This document shows positions 1 through 6,539 of a DNA stretch of 7,604 nt, in pieces (position 1 is the stretch's first letter; each line of letters opens with the position of its first letter). A model generated the notes under the pieces. That model searched no databases. It had not been told where the DNA came from and saw nothing but the letters and a program-made list of their open reading frames with translations. Location of the stretch: NCBI GenBank assembly GCA_947174225.1, contig CAMWIF010000117.1, positions 1-7,604 of the forward strand. Reading direction: 5' to 3'. Source of the DNA: an uncultured Porphyromonadaceae bacterium (GTDB taxonomy: Bacteria > Bacteroidota > Bacteroidia > Bacteroidales > Muribaculaceae). The position numbers and the translations under genes were made by a program.

Positions 1-56
1 CTCGACTCTGCACTGCGCGAGAATACCGCTGCCAAGATTCACGAGGGTAACGGTAG
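1..56 (+). pseudogene. N-terminal fragment of the TolC-like gene, in frame 1
   Basis: From base 1 the first reading frame encodes LDSALRENTAAKIHEGNG. This resembles the first helix of mature TolC-family proteins, which often begin with an LDSA-like stretch after the signal peptide. The frame used by the rest of the gene (codons starting at multiples of 3) is closed here by TAA at 48-50 and TAG at 54-56. It then gives TGLQLTGQAYYRLAGNGG from position 57, directly before the body of the TolC-like protein. The simplest reading is one gene with a single-base loss (or two-base gain) close to position 55. That could be a true mutation or an assembly error. The signal peptide and true start lie upstream of the window. 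Confidence 0.6.
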
Positions 57-110
57 ACCGGTCTGCAACTCACCGGTCAGGCGTATTACCGTCTTGCCGG
101 CAACGGTGGC

Positions 111-1184
111 GTGGACGATGTGGCAGGGGAAACGGGAGGTACATCCGGCACTCTCTATCGTGCGAAGTTTCAGGCTGAACTCCGTTGGTATTTCCTTCAA
201 AGTTCACTCTTCCAGAGGGAGGGTCGCCGTAAGGTGGCTGACCTTGAGGAGAGGATTGCACGTGCCGGCTACGAGAAGGAGAAGATCGACATCAACGAGT
301 TCATGATCCAGAATCAGATTGACCAGCACTATGACAGCCTCATGGCGGGTGTGCTCATCCACCGTGTGGCTCTCCTCCAGCTACTCGACGATGCCCAGCG
401 TTATCTTCTCGGCAACGAGAACATCAGTAGCGATGAACTTGTGAAGGTGCTCAACGATAAGCTTGAAGCGGAAAGGAAACTCTCCGAAATTGAGCATCCC
501 TATCCGGCTGCAATATCCCTGTCGGGTATTCAAGCCACAACCGTATATATAGACTCGGCTGCCCTTGTGAAGCACGTGGCAACTGCCCAGGGCGATATGA
601 AAATCTTGCAGCTCCGAATGGAACTGCTCCAACAGAGGGAGCGCAACGTGAAATGGTGGAACAACCTCACCGTCGCGCCCTTCGTGCGTTATGCACATTA
701 TTTCCGCCGGAATCTTCCCGATTCCTACAATGTGGATGCCGGCTTGACTTTCACACTCCCCATCGACAACGAGTGGAAGCGCAAGAAACGTACCCTGCTC
801 TCCGAGAGGGGTGTGCTCGAAGCCGAGGAGGAACGCCTGAGCCGCCGTGTGGCTGACAAGACCGCTGTGGTGGTGGCTGAGGTGGGGAGGCTCGACCGCG
901 CCTCGAAAAGCGAACTGCGCAGAATGGCGGAGCTGAAGGCATATCTGCGCCAGCGCACCGATGCCTACCGGAGAGGTCACGGTGAGTACAACCGACTCGC
1001 CCGTGCCCGCGAATATGCAATGTATATAGCCTGTCTTGAAAGGCTTATAGATTACCAATACCGCCGCGACTGCCTCGTGGCAAACCTACAGTCGCTTCTC
1101 CCCGATGAGACCATACTGCGTTTCTGCAGTTTTAGTCCGCTCAGCGAAAGCGACATCAATCTGACACCCGGAAATCATTTCTGA
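111..1184 (+). CDS. TolC-like outer membrane efflux/secretion protein (5' part frameshifted or missing)
   Basis: Probable outer-membrane factor that forms a trimeric beta-barrel and alpha-helical tunnel and takes material from an inner-membrane partner to the cell surface. What is seen: 357 residues from the first usable in-frame start (GTG at 111), mostly long charged amphipathic helices. A beta-rich stretch at about residues 186-221 (LTVAPFVRYAHYF then VDAGLTFTLPID) looks like membrane strands between two helical halves, followed by a second helical hairpin at about 225-330. The same frame is open and protein-like back to position 57, so GTG 111 is unlikely to be the native start; the normal N-terminus lies in another frame at 1-56. 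The stop is 5 bases before the HlyD-like gene, the usual pairing for a tripartite export system. Sequence similarity to TolC is of the weak, structural kind common in Bacteroidetes, so the family call rests on fold pattern and neighbours. The substrate is inferred to be polysaccharide from context. Confidence 0.75.
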   Translation: MDDVAGETGGTSGTLYRAKFQAELRWYFLQSSLFQREGRRKVADLEERIARAGYEKEKIDINEFMIQNQIDQHYDSLMAGVLIHRVALLQLLDDAQRYLLGNENISSDELVKVLNDKLEAERKLSEIEHPYPAAISLSGIQATTVYIDSAALVKHVATAQGDMKILQLRMELLQQRERNVKWWNNLTVAPFVRYAHYFRRNLPDSYNVDAGLTFTLPIDNEWKRKKRTLLSERGVLEAEEERLSRRVADKTAVVVAEVGRLDRASKSELRRMAELKAYLRQRTDAYRRGHGEYNRLARAREYAMYIACLERLIDYQYRRDCLVANLQSLLPDETILRFCSFSPLSESDINLTPGNHF

Positions 1185-1189
1185 CAAAA

Positions 1190-2440
1190 ATGAAGAATTT
1201 TACCTACCGTTCGCTCGATGAGAAAGAGAATATCGAAGAGATCCTGAAGCGCCGCCGCCGCAAGGTCAACCGCCAGCAGATCATTTCGGTAGTCATCCTT
1301 ATCGCTATCCTCGGCTCTCTCGCTCTCTACATAGGTCATCACGTCTACTATACCGAACTTGACGGCTACGTGCATGTGGACACCAACAAGGTGCGTACAC
1401 CTTTCGACATCTATCTCGACAGCGTGTATGTGAAGACGGGCGACCTCGTGACACCGGGAGACACGCTCTATTCTTACTATATGCTCAATCTCCTCGTGGA
1501 GAATGCCAATCCCGACGAGGAACCCCCGATGGTGGCTGTAAGCCGCAACTATAAATTGCAGTATGAGACCGCACGCCAGGAGATAGAGGTGCTGAAAGTG
1601 CGCATAGAGGAGCTTAGGAAGCAAATACGGACGGAAGACCATAATATAGCTCTCGGACTGAGCAGCAATTCCCATAAGCTCGACTTGGAGCGTCAGCTCA
1701 ACGAGGCGGAAGCCCGCCTGAAGGCCCTGATTGCTGAGTTGGGCGCATTGAAGCAGACACGCGACGAGACCAAGGTGGTCTTCGCACGTCACCGTGCAGC
1801 CAACGACAGCACCCTCATCCCCCAGATATATGACGATGCCCGCTCCGCACATATGCGCCGCGCAATCTCCTACCGACTCGCAAGCGACTCGTCGCTCATA
1901 ACCGATGTAAAGGCTCCTATCCATATGATTTTCTTCAAGGAGGAGGAGATTCTTACAAAGCAGCACCTCAATCTTGAGGCAAATAACCTGAAAGTGGTGG
2001 CTTACGTCCCTGTCGCCAAGATGAACAAGGTCACCAATAACTCCACCGCTGAAATAGTGGTCAACAACGATGTCAGTTTCAAGGCTGCCGTGAGCGTGCT
2101 CGGCACACGCACCGAGATGATTCCGGAGAACCTGCGCAGCTATTTCTCTAAGAAGAACACTGCCGTGATAGCCATCTTCGAACTCGACAAAGGGCAGACA
2201 ATCCCTCTCTGGGCTCTCGCGTCCGGTATGCCGGTGTCGGTGAGAATCAAAAACTACAGCTGGTTTAACCGCGATGAGGACACCATACACAGCAAGCCCG
2301 ATTATCTTTGGTTTACCACCGGTAAAGGAGTAATGACCGAGGAGAAGGACGGTCACCTTGTCCCCATCAGCGACACGCTGCGCAACATACTTCAGGACGG
2401 ACGACTCTCCGAGAAGCCCGACACCGTAACCAAGCTATAA
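1190..2440 (+). CDS. HlyD-family membrane fusion (periplasmic adaptor) protein
   Basis: Inner-membrane-anchored periplasmic adaptor expected to join an inner-membrane transporter or synthase to the TolC-like protein encoded just upstream. Residues 1-29 are a basic cytoplasmic tail with a KRRRRK stretch, and 30-49 are one hydrophobic membrane segment (IISVVILIAILGSLALYIG). Residues about 58-97 form the first half of a biotinyl-lipoyl domain (SVYVKTGDLVTPGDTLY). A coiled-coil hairpin spans about 121-195. The second lipoyl half begins at VKAP (240-243), followed by a beta-barrel region to about 355 and a polar tail of about 60 residues. The usual glycine after the AP motif (AP-x-G) is replaced by methionine 246. 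At 416 residues it has normal size for the family. It starts 5 bases after the preceding stop, with no Shine-Dalgarno site, as is common in Bacteroidetes. Unlike alginate protein Alg44, which joins a c-di-GMP-binding PilZ domain to an HlyD-like part, the cytoplasmic tail here is too short for any sensory domain. No ABC transporter is adjacent. Confidence 0.88.
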   Translation: MKNFTYRSLDEKENIEEILKRRRRKVNRQQIISVVILIAILGSLALYIGHHVYYTELDGYVHVDTNKVRTPFDIYLDSVYVKTGDLVTPGDTLYSYYMLNLLVENANPDEEPPMVAVSRNYKLQYETARQEIEVLKVRIEELRKQIRTEDHNIALGLSSNSHKLDLERQLNEAEARLKALIAELGALKQTRDETKVVFARHRAANDSTLIPQIYDDARSAHMRRAISYRLASDSSLITDVKAPIHMIFFKEEEILTKQHLNLEANNLKVVAYVPVAKMNKVTNNSTAEIVVNNDVSFKAAVSVLGTRTEMIPENLRSYFSKKNTAVIAIFELDKGQTIPLWALASGMPVSVRIKNYSWFNRDEDTIHSKPDYLWFTTGKGVMTEEKDGHLVPISDTLRNILQDGRLSEKPDTVTKL

Positions 2441-2452
2441 TCCTGAAACAAA

Positions 2453-3877
2453 ATGAGACAACTTACAGAAGCACCATATAATATAGTCACCAACCGAAGC
2501 CAACACCGTATCCTTGTGATCAACGAGCCGGTGAACGTTGATGATACCCCGGAGCTTCAATTTGAAGACTTCGACGCTATTTTCATAAATGTGATTGACA
2601 ACGTGATGGATCGCAATATGCTTGCTATCCGTCTCGCGTCGCCTCTACTGTCGGAGAAATGCCGTTTCAAGCCCTGCTTCGTGACGCGCCGACTTATGGG
2701 ATGGCTTGGAAAGTCGGAGGTGATTGTTGACGGCTATGCCACCACTCCCACCGACGACTCTATGGCACGCACCATCGAGGACATCTATTCCAATATGCGC
2801 CGCCATAACTTCCTGCTCGGCACCGAACCGGTGGTGACCCATGCGGAGGAGGTGGTGCGACTTTGCCGCTATGCAATTTCACGCGGTCGCTATACCTTCT
2901 CCTCTGAACCCACACCCGGACTGAGCGAGGGGTATATGGCTCTCTATTATTACACGCTCTGGTTTGCCGGTCAGCAGGATATGCAGGCAGAGGAACGCGA
3001 CTTCTTTCACAAGCAGCTTCTGAGGCTCGGCTATATACGCCGTACCCGATTCATCGACCGCATCCATGTATGCCCGATGTGCAAGGGGAGCAGTCTGCTA
3101 TTCTTTGAGACCTGTCCGGAGTGCGGAAGCTCTGACATCAGGGAAGAGCCTGTAATCCATCATTTCCGCTGTGCCAACGTGTCGCCGGAGCATACATATC
3201 AGCAGGACGGTGAGCTTGTATGCCCTAAATGCAAGAAGATACTGAGGCATATAGGTGTTGATTATGACCGTCCCTCATCCATCTACACCTGCGGACAGTG
3301 TGACCACACCTTCATGTATCCGAATATGCGTGTGCTATGCCCGACCAACCGCCGTGCCTGGCGACCCGACGAGCTTCAACCCGTGAACGTGGAGGAGTAT
3401 GAGTTCACACCGGAGGGCATACGTGCCTTTGCAAGCAACGAGGTGGAGCGCACCCTCAACCACACCGGCTTCTACGGCTACTCTTCTATGACCGACTTCA
3501 TCTCATATCTGCGCCAGTTTACCACGCCCGATATTCTTGGTGATGCTATGGTGATAGTGGGTCGATTCTATATATTCGATCCGGCTCTCGACGACCTTGC
3601 CGGACACGATGCCACTCCCCCTGTGGTGCAGACTCTCCAACGCTTCTTCAACTATAAGCAGGCTATGTGGGGCAACAACTACTATTTCCTTTGCCGTGTG
3701 CCATCCGGTCAGGTGGCAAAAGCTCTCGCCGATATGGAGTTTGAGATAAAGGAGCAGCTGCGCGACTATCAGGATCTGCATGCCGGATTTGAGTTTGAGA
3801 TGGTGGATACCTACACCTACCATCCGGGCGACGATGTGGAACAATTCATAAGACGTATTGAGGAGGATAGAAATTAA
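2453..3877 (+). CDS. TackOD1-like zinc-ribbon protein with degenerate GGDEF-like C-terminus; probable exopolysaccharide regulator
   Basis: Soluble 474-residue protein with no signal peptide or membrane segment. Residues about 18-100 (RILVIN, then FDAIFINV) have the alternating strand-helix look of a response-regulator receiver, but no clear phospho-acceptor pattern. Residues 207-296 are cysteine-rich: CPMC (207-210), CPEC (221-224), Cys240 with nearby His236/237, CPKC (257-260), CGQC (280-283) and Cys296, enough for two to three zinc ribbons. This matches my memory of the TackOD1 domain (Thaumarchaeal output domain 1), a predicted metal-binding signalling output domain. Residues about 332-474 resemble a GGDEF domain: LNHTGFYGY at 335-343 sits where LTGL-NR normally is, and WGNNYYF at 406-412 where GGDEF is. 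The metal-binding aspartates and the RxxD inhibitory site are absent, so cyclase activity is not expected. The gene overlaps the glycosyltransferase start by one base. A role in controlling the synthase is inference from this position. Confidence 0.72.
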   Translation: MRQLTEAPYNIVTNRSQHRILVINEPVNVDDTPELQFEDFDAIFINVIDNVMDRNMLAIRLASPLLSEKCRFKPCFVTRRLMGWLGKSEVIVDGYATTPTDDSMARTIEDIYSNMRRHNFLLGTEPVVTHAEEVVRLCRYAISRGRYTFSSEPTPGLSEGYMALYYYTLWFAGQQDMQAEERDFFHKQLLRLGYIRRTRFIDRIHVCPMCKGSSLLFFETCPECGSSDIREEPVIHHFRCANVSPEHTYQQDGELVCPKCKKILRHIGVDYDRPSSIYTCGQCDHTFMYPNMRVLCPTNRRAWRPDELQPVNVEEYEFTPEGIRAFASNEVERTLNHTGFYGYSSMTDFISYLRQFTTPDILGDAMVIVGRFYIFDPALDDLAGHDATPPVVQTLQRFFNYKQAMWGNNYYFLCRVPSGQVAKALADMEFEIKEQLRDYQDLHAGFEFEMVDTYTYHPGDDVEQFIRRIEEDRN

Positions 3878-3879
3878 TG
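3861..3879 (+). promoter_or_regulatory. Overlapping stop/start with Shine-Dalgarno-like AGGAGG
   Basis: AGGAGG at 3861-3866 lies 10 bases before the ATG of the glycosyltransferase, inside the end of the zinc-ribbon gene, whose TAA shares one base with that ATG (TAATG). The arrangement fits translational coupling, which would keep the two proteins in step. Bacteroidetes make little use of Shine-Dalgarno pairing and the hexamer also encodes ordinary glutamates, so it may be chance. The one-base overlap itself is certain if both ORFs are real. Confidence 0.4.
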
Positions 3880-5196
3880 GATTACGTATTCGGAATAATC
3901 GACGGTATAATAGCCTGCTTCACAGCCAACCTTTCGTGGGACTATCTTGTCACCACCTATTGGTTTCTGCTCTTTGTGGAGTTTCCACGCTATTATCTCA
4001 CCGACATAATTGCTGTGGCTAAATACGGCGCCACATGGAAGAGCCGCCGCAAGGCTGAGGCTCTGGCGCGGCGTGCCCTCTTTATGGAGCGTCCTCTGAT
4101 CACGATTATGGCTCCCGGTAAGAATGAGGGCAAAAACCTTTATCATCTCTTGGAGTCGCTTAATGAGCAGACCTACAACAACTTCGAGATTATCATCGTG
4201 GATGACGGCTCAGACGACGCCACACCCTTTATATGTGCCGACCTTCAGCGTGCCGGGCTGATAAAACATTATTTCCGAATGACCGACCGCGGAGGTAAGG
4301 CTTCAGCAGCCAACTATGGTCTTGAACACGCAAAGGGTAAATATCTTGTACATATAGATGCTGATTCCTCTCTCGACCGTAACGCCATTGAAGAGATACT
4401 GCTTCCGTTCTATCTTGACCGCGACGTGCGCGGTGTGGGTGGGTGCATAAAGGTGCGCAATGCCGACGACTCCATGTGCAGCTCTATGCAGGCTTTGGAA
4501 TACCTGCGCACGATTATGGTGGGGCGTATGGCTACCGACATGCTTGGCATATTCCATATCATATCCGGGGCTTTCGGAGCTTTCGAGACCGAGACCATAC
4601 GTCAGCTCGGAGGCTGGGACATCGGTCCGGGACTTGACGGCGACATCACGCAGAAGATACGTAAGGCGGGATATAAGGTGCGCTTCGCCAACAAGGCGGT
4701 GTGTCTCACCAATGTGCCGGTGAAATGGAGTAAGCTGTTCATGCAGCGTCTCAGATGGTCAAAGTCGCTCATCCGCTTCCGCGTGCGCAAGCACCGCGAC
4801 ATCTTCTGGAGCAACCGCAACTTCTCCTTCTCAAATATGCTCTCCAACCTTGACTGCATAGTGTTCGACTGTGTGTTTAATTTCATTTGGTTGTTCTATA
4901 TAATCACTCTCTTTCTGAGCAATGCCGATAGGATTCTTGACATTATGATTGTGGGATGGCTTATACGTCTCTCTTTCTCGATTCTATCTTTTATATCAAT
5001 GCAGGCGGTGTCGGAACGTGCCGGACAGGAGCGCCGACTCGGGGCATTGTTGATCTTCCACACCATCTATATGGGCTATTTCCTACGTATCGCCCGTCTG
5101 GTGGGTCATGTGAAAGAGATTTTCTTCTATTCCTCTTATAAGGATAGCTGGAATCCCGAAAAGACCTCTTCTGTGGCTTTGGCAGAGGGGATGTGA
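3877..5196 (+). CDS. Processive family-2 glycosyltransferase, membrane polysaccharide synthase
   Basis: Predicted inner-membrane synthase that adds sugars from nucleotide-sugar donors to a growing chain and probably passes it through its own membrane channel, as BcsA, hyaluronan synthase, PgaC and Alg8 do. Residues about 22-48 form an N-terminal membrane or interface segment. The GT-A domain follows: NEGKN near the start, DDGS at 109-112, GGKASAANYGL, the metal-binding DAD at 161-163, the probable catalytic base Asp254 in GLDGDIT, and the processive-type signature QRLRW at 290-294. Three hydrophobic stretches follow at roughly 328-350, 355-380 and 390-410. The usual TED triplet reads GLD here, keeping only the aspartate; hyaluronan synthases have GDD at this point. 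The length of 439 residues suits a PgaC/HAS-type enzyme without a PilZ domain. The start codon overlaps the preceding stop (TAATG). The donor sugar cannot be read from sequence; the next gene suggests an acidic HexNAc residue in the product. Confidence 0.9.
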   Translation: MDYVFGIIDGIIACFTANLSWDYLVTTYWFLLFVEFPRYYLTDIIAVAKYGATWKSRRKAEALARRALFMERPLITIMAPGKNEGKNLYHLLESLNEQTYNNFEIIIVDDGSDDATPFICADLQRAGLIKHYFRMTDRGGKASAANYGLEHAKGKYLVHIDADSSLDRNAIEEILLPFYLDRDVRGVGGCIKVRNADDSMCSSMQALEYLRTIMVGRMATDMLGIFHIISGAFGAFETETIRQLGGWDIGPGLDGDITQKIRKAGYKVRFANKAVCLTNVPVKWSKLFMQRLRWSKSLIRFRVRKHRDIFWSNRNFSFSNMLSNLDCIVFDCVFNFIWLFYIITLFLSNADRILDIMIVGWLIRLSFSILSFISMQAVSERAGQERRLGALLIFHTIYMGYFLRIARLVGHVKEIFFYSSYKDSWNPEKTSSVALAEGM

Positions 5197-5230
5197 TTTA
5201 TACAACCAAAAAATATACCGATATTCAATA

Positions 5231-6502
5231 ATGGGCAGTAACGACCTGAAAGAGAAAATAGGGGTGATAGGACTGGGCTACGTGGGACTTCCATTGGCTG
5301 TGCTCCTTAGCTCTAAGTATGAGGTGAGAGGTTTCGATATTTCGTCGGCTCGTCTCAAGGAACTCAAAGAGCTTAAGGACTCCACACTTGAAGTCAGTCG
5401 CGAGGCTCTCCAAAGAGCCTTTGGCAACGGATTCAGCTGCTCCGACAATCCGGACAGTCTGTGCGACTGCACATTTTATGTGGTGACCGTCCCCACACCG
5501 GTCAATTCAAATCATGAGCCGGATCTCCAGCCTCTCGAAAGCGCCTCGCGCATAATAGGGGAGGTGATAAAGCCGGGTGATGCGGTAGTGTTTGAGAGCA
5601 CCGTTTATCCCGGCACCACCGAAGAATTCTGCATTCCTATGATAGAGGAGGCGTCGGGGCTTAAATGCAATGTCGATTTCACTGTGGGCTACTCTCCGGA
5701 ACGAATAAATCCGGGCGACCGTGTACACACTGTGGAGAATATCTGCAAAATCGTGTCCGGCTCCTCTCCGGAGGCTCTTGACCGTATAGATAAGGTTTAT
5801 GCGTCGGTGATAAAGGCAGGCACTTACCGGGCTGCCTCCATAAAGGTGGCTGAGGCTGCGAAAGTGATAGAGAATACGCAGAGAGACGTCAACATAGCCT
5901 TTTTTAATGAGGTGACAAAGGTATTCAATGCTTTGGGCATCAACACCTCGGAGGTGATTGAGGCTGCTTCGACAAAGTGGAATTTCCTGCGGTTTCATCC
6001 CGGGCTTGTGGGAGGTCACTGCATAGGTGTTGACCCTTATTATCTGATTCGTAAGGCTGAGCTTCATGGGATGCATCCGCGTCTTATCACAGAAGCACGT
6101 AATGTCAATGAGTCGATGGGTTTCTATCTCTCTGACCAGGTAGTGGAGGCTCTCAACCGTCGTAATAAACCCATCAGTGACACGCGCATACTAATATTAG
6201 GCTTTTCTTTTAAGAAAGATTGCCCGGACATTCGCAACACCAAGACTTATGACACAATCGTGAGTCTGAGCCGCTATGGATCGAAGGTTGTGGTCTACGA
6301 TCCCTGGGTAGATCCCCATGCTGTGGCAGAGGAATATGGCGACGTACCTCTTGCGGCAGATCTGCATGAGGTGAAGCTTGCCGGTCCGTATGATGTGGTG
6401 GTACACTGTGTCGAGCATTCCTGCTTTCGTGATCTTGATCTTTCTGACAGCAAGACAGCCGACTGTGTAGATTGCAGCATCATTAATCCTTATAAAGAAT
6501 AA
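5231..6502 (+). CDS. Nucleotide-sugar 6-dehydrogenase, TviB/WbpA type (UDP-N-acetylhexosamine 6-dehydrogenase)
   Basis: Cytoplasmic NAD-dependent enzyme that oxidises C6 of a UDP-hexose twice to give a UDP-uronic acid. The 423-residue protein is full length. It opens with the Rossmann motif GLGYVG at 14-19, then has VTVPTPV and ESTVYPGTT, and VGYSPERINPGD. Next come VAEAAKVIENTQRD with Lys211 and Asn215, KWNFLRFHPGLVGGHCIGVDPYY with catalytic Cys264, and the C-terminal FKKDCPDIRNTK. The SPERINPGD, ENTQRDVNIA and KWNF combinations are typical of the TviB/WbpA/CapL branch, which acts on UDP-GlcNAc or UDP-GalNAc. They differ from the UDP-glucose dehydrogenase branch. The enzyme would therefore supply UDP-GlcNAcA or UDP-GalNAcA to the synthase encoded upstream. 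No epimerase is present in the window. The ATG at 5231 follows a 34-base AT-rich gap with no Shine-Dalgarno site and no clear Bacteroides-type promoter. Family is certain; the exact substrate is inferred. Confidence 0.92.
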   Translation: MGSNDLKEKIGVIGLGYVGLPLAVLLSSKYEVRGFDISSARLKELKELKDSTLEVSREALQRAFGNGFSCSDNPDSLCDCTFYVVTVPTPVNSNHEPDLQPLESASRIIGEVIKPGDAVVFESTVYPGTTEEFCIPMIEEASGLKCNVDFTVGYSPERINPGDRVHTVENICKIVSGSSPEALDRIDKVYASVIKAGTYRAASIKVAEAAKVIENTQRDVNIAFFNEVTKVFNALGINTSEVIEAASTKWNFLRFHPGLVGGHCIGVDPYYLIRKAELHGMHPRLITEARNVNESMGFYLSDQVVEALNRRNKPISDTRILILGFSFKKDCPDIRNTKTYDTIVSLSRYGSKVVVYDPWVDPHAVAEEYGDVPLAADLHEVKLAGPYDVVVHCVEHSCFRDLDLSDSKTADCVDCSIINPYKE

Positions 6503-6512
6503 CAATAACAAC

Positions 6513-6526
6513 TGACCTCACGGTCA
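6513..6526. repeat. Short inverted repeat TGACC-TCAC-GGTCA
   Basis: Perfect 5-base arms separated by 4 bases lie in the 37-base gap between the dehydrogenase stop and the start of the sensor gene. It could be a small hairpin or half-site pair for a dimeric regulator. It has no following T-run, so it is not a convincing terminator. Arms this short can easily arise by chance. Confidence 0.25.
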
Positions 6527-6539
6527 ATCACACTCCGAT

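Noticed and set aside
94..306. A 70-codon plus-strand frame starting with TTG at 94.
   Set aside because: It is the continuation of the frame-1 TolC fragment after the frameshift; Arg/Ser-rich out-of-frame translation, not a separate gene.
381..1058. A 225-codon minus-strand open frame opposite the TolC-like gene.
   Set aside because: No domain or start context; same mirror effect of codon bias in a gene with a convincing plus-strand product.
1175..2356. A 393-codon open frame on the minus strand, fully antisense to the HlyD-like gene.
   Set aside because: Its translation is rich in His, Val and Leu with no recognisable domain. It mirrors the plus-strand codon pattern, and the plus-strand protein has clear family features.
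5197..5230. A promoter in the AT-rich gap before the dehydrogenase gene.
   Set aside because: No TAnnTTTG -7 element or paired TTTG -33 element of the Bacteroides type could be found in the gap.
5507..6076. A 189-codon minus-strand open frame inside the dehydrogenase gene.
   Set aside because: The plus strand encodes intact catalytic motifs here, including the Cys264 region.
6513..6526. The TGACC/GGTCA inverted repeat as a transcription terminator.
   Set aside because: The stem is only five bases and no T-run follows, so it is listed only as a weak repeat.
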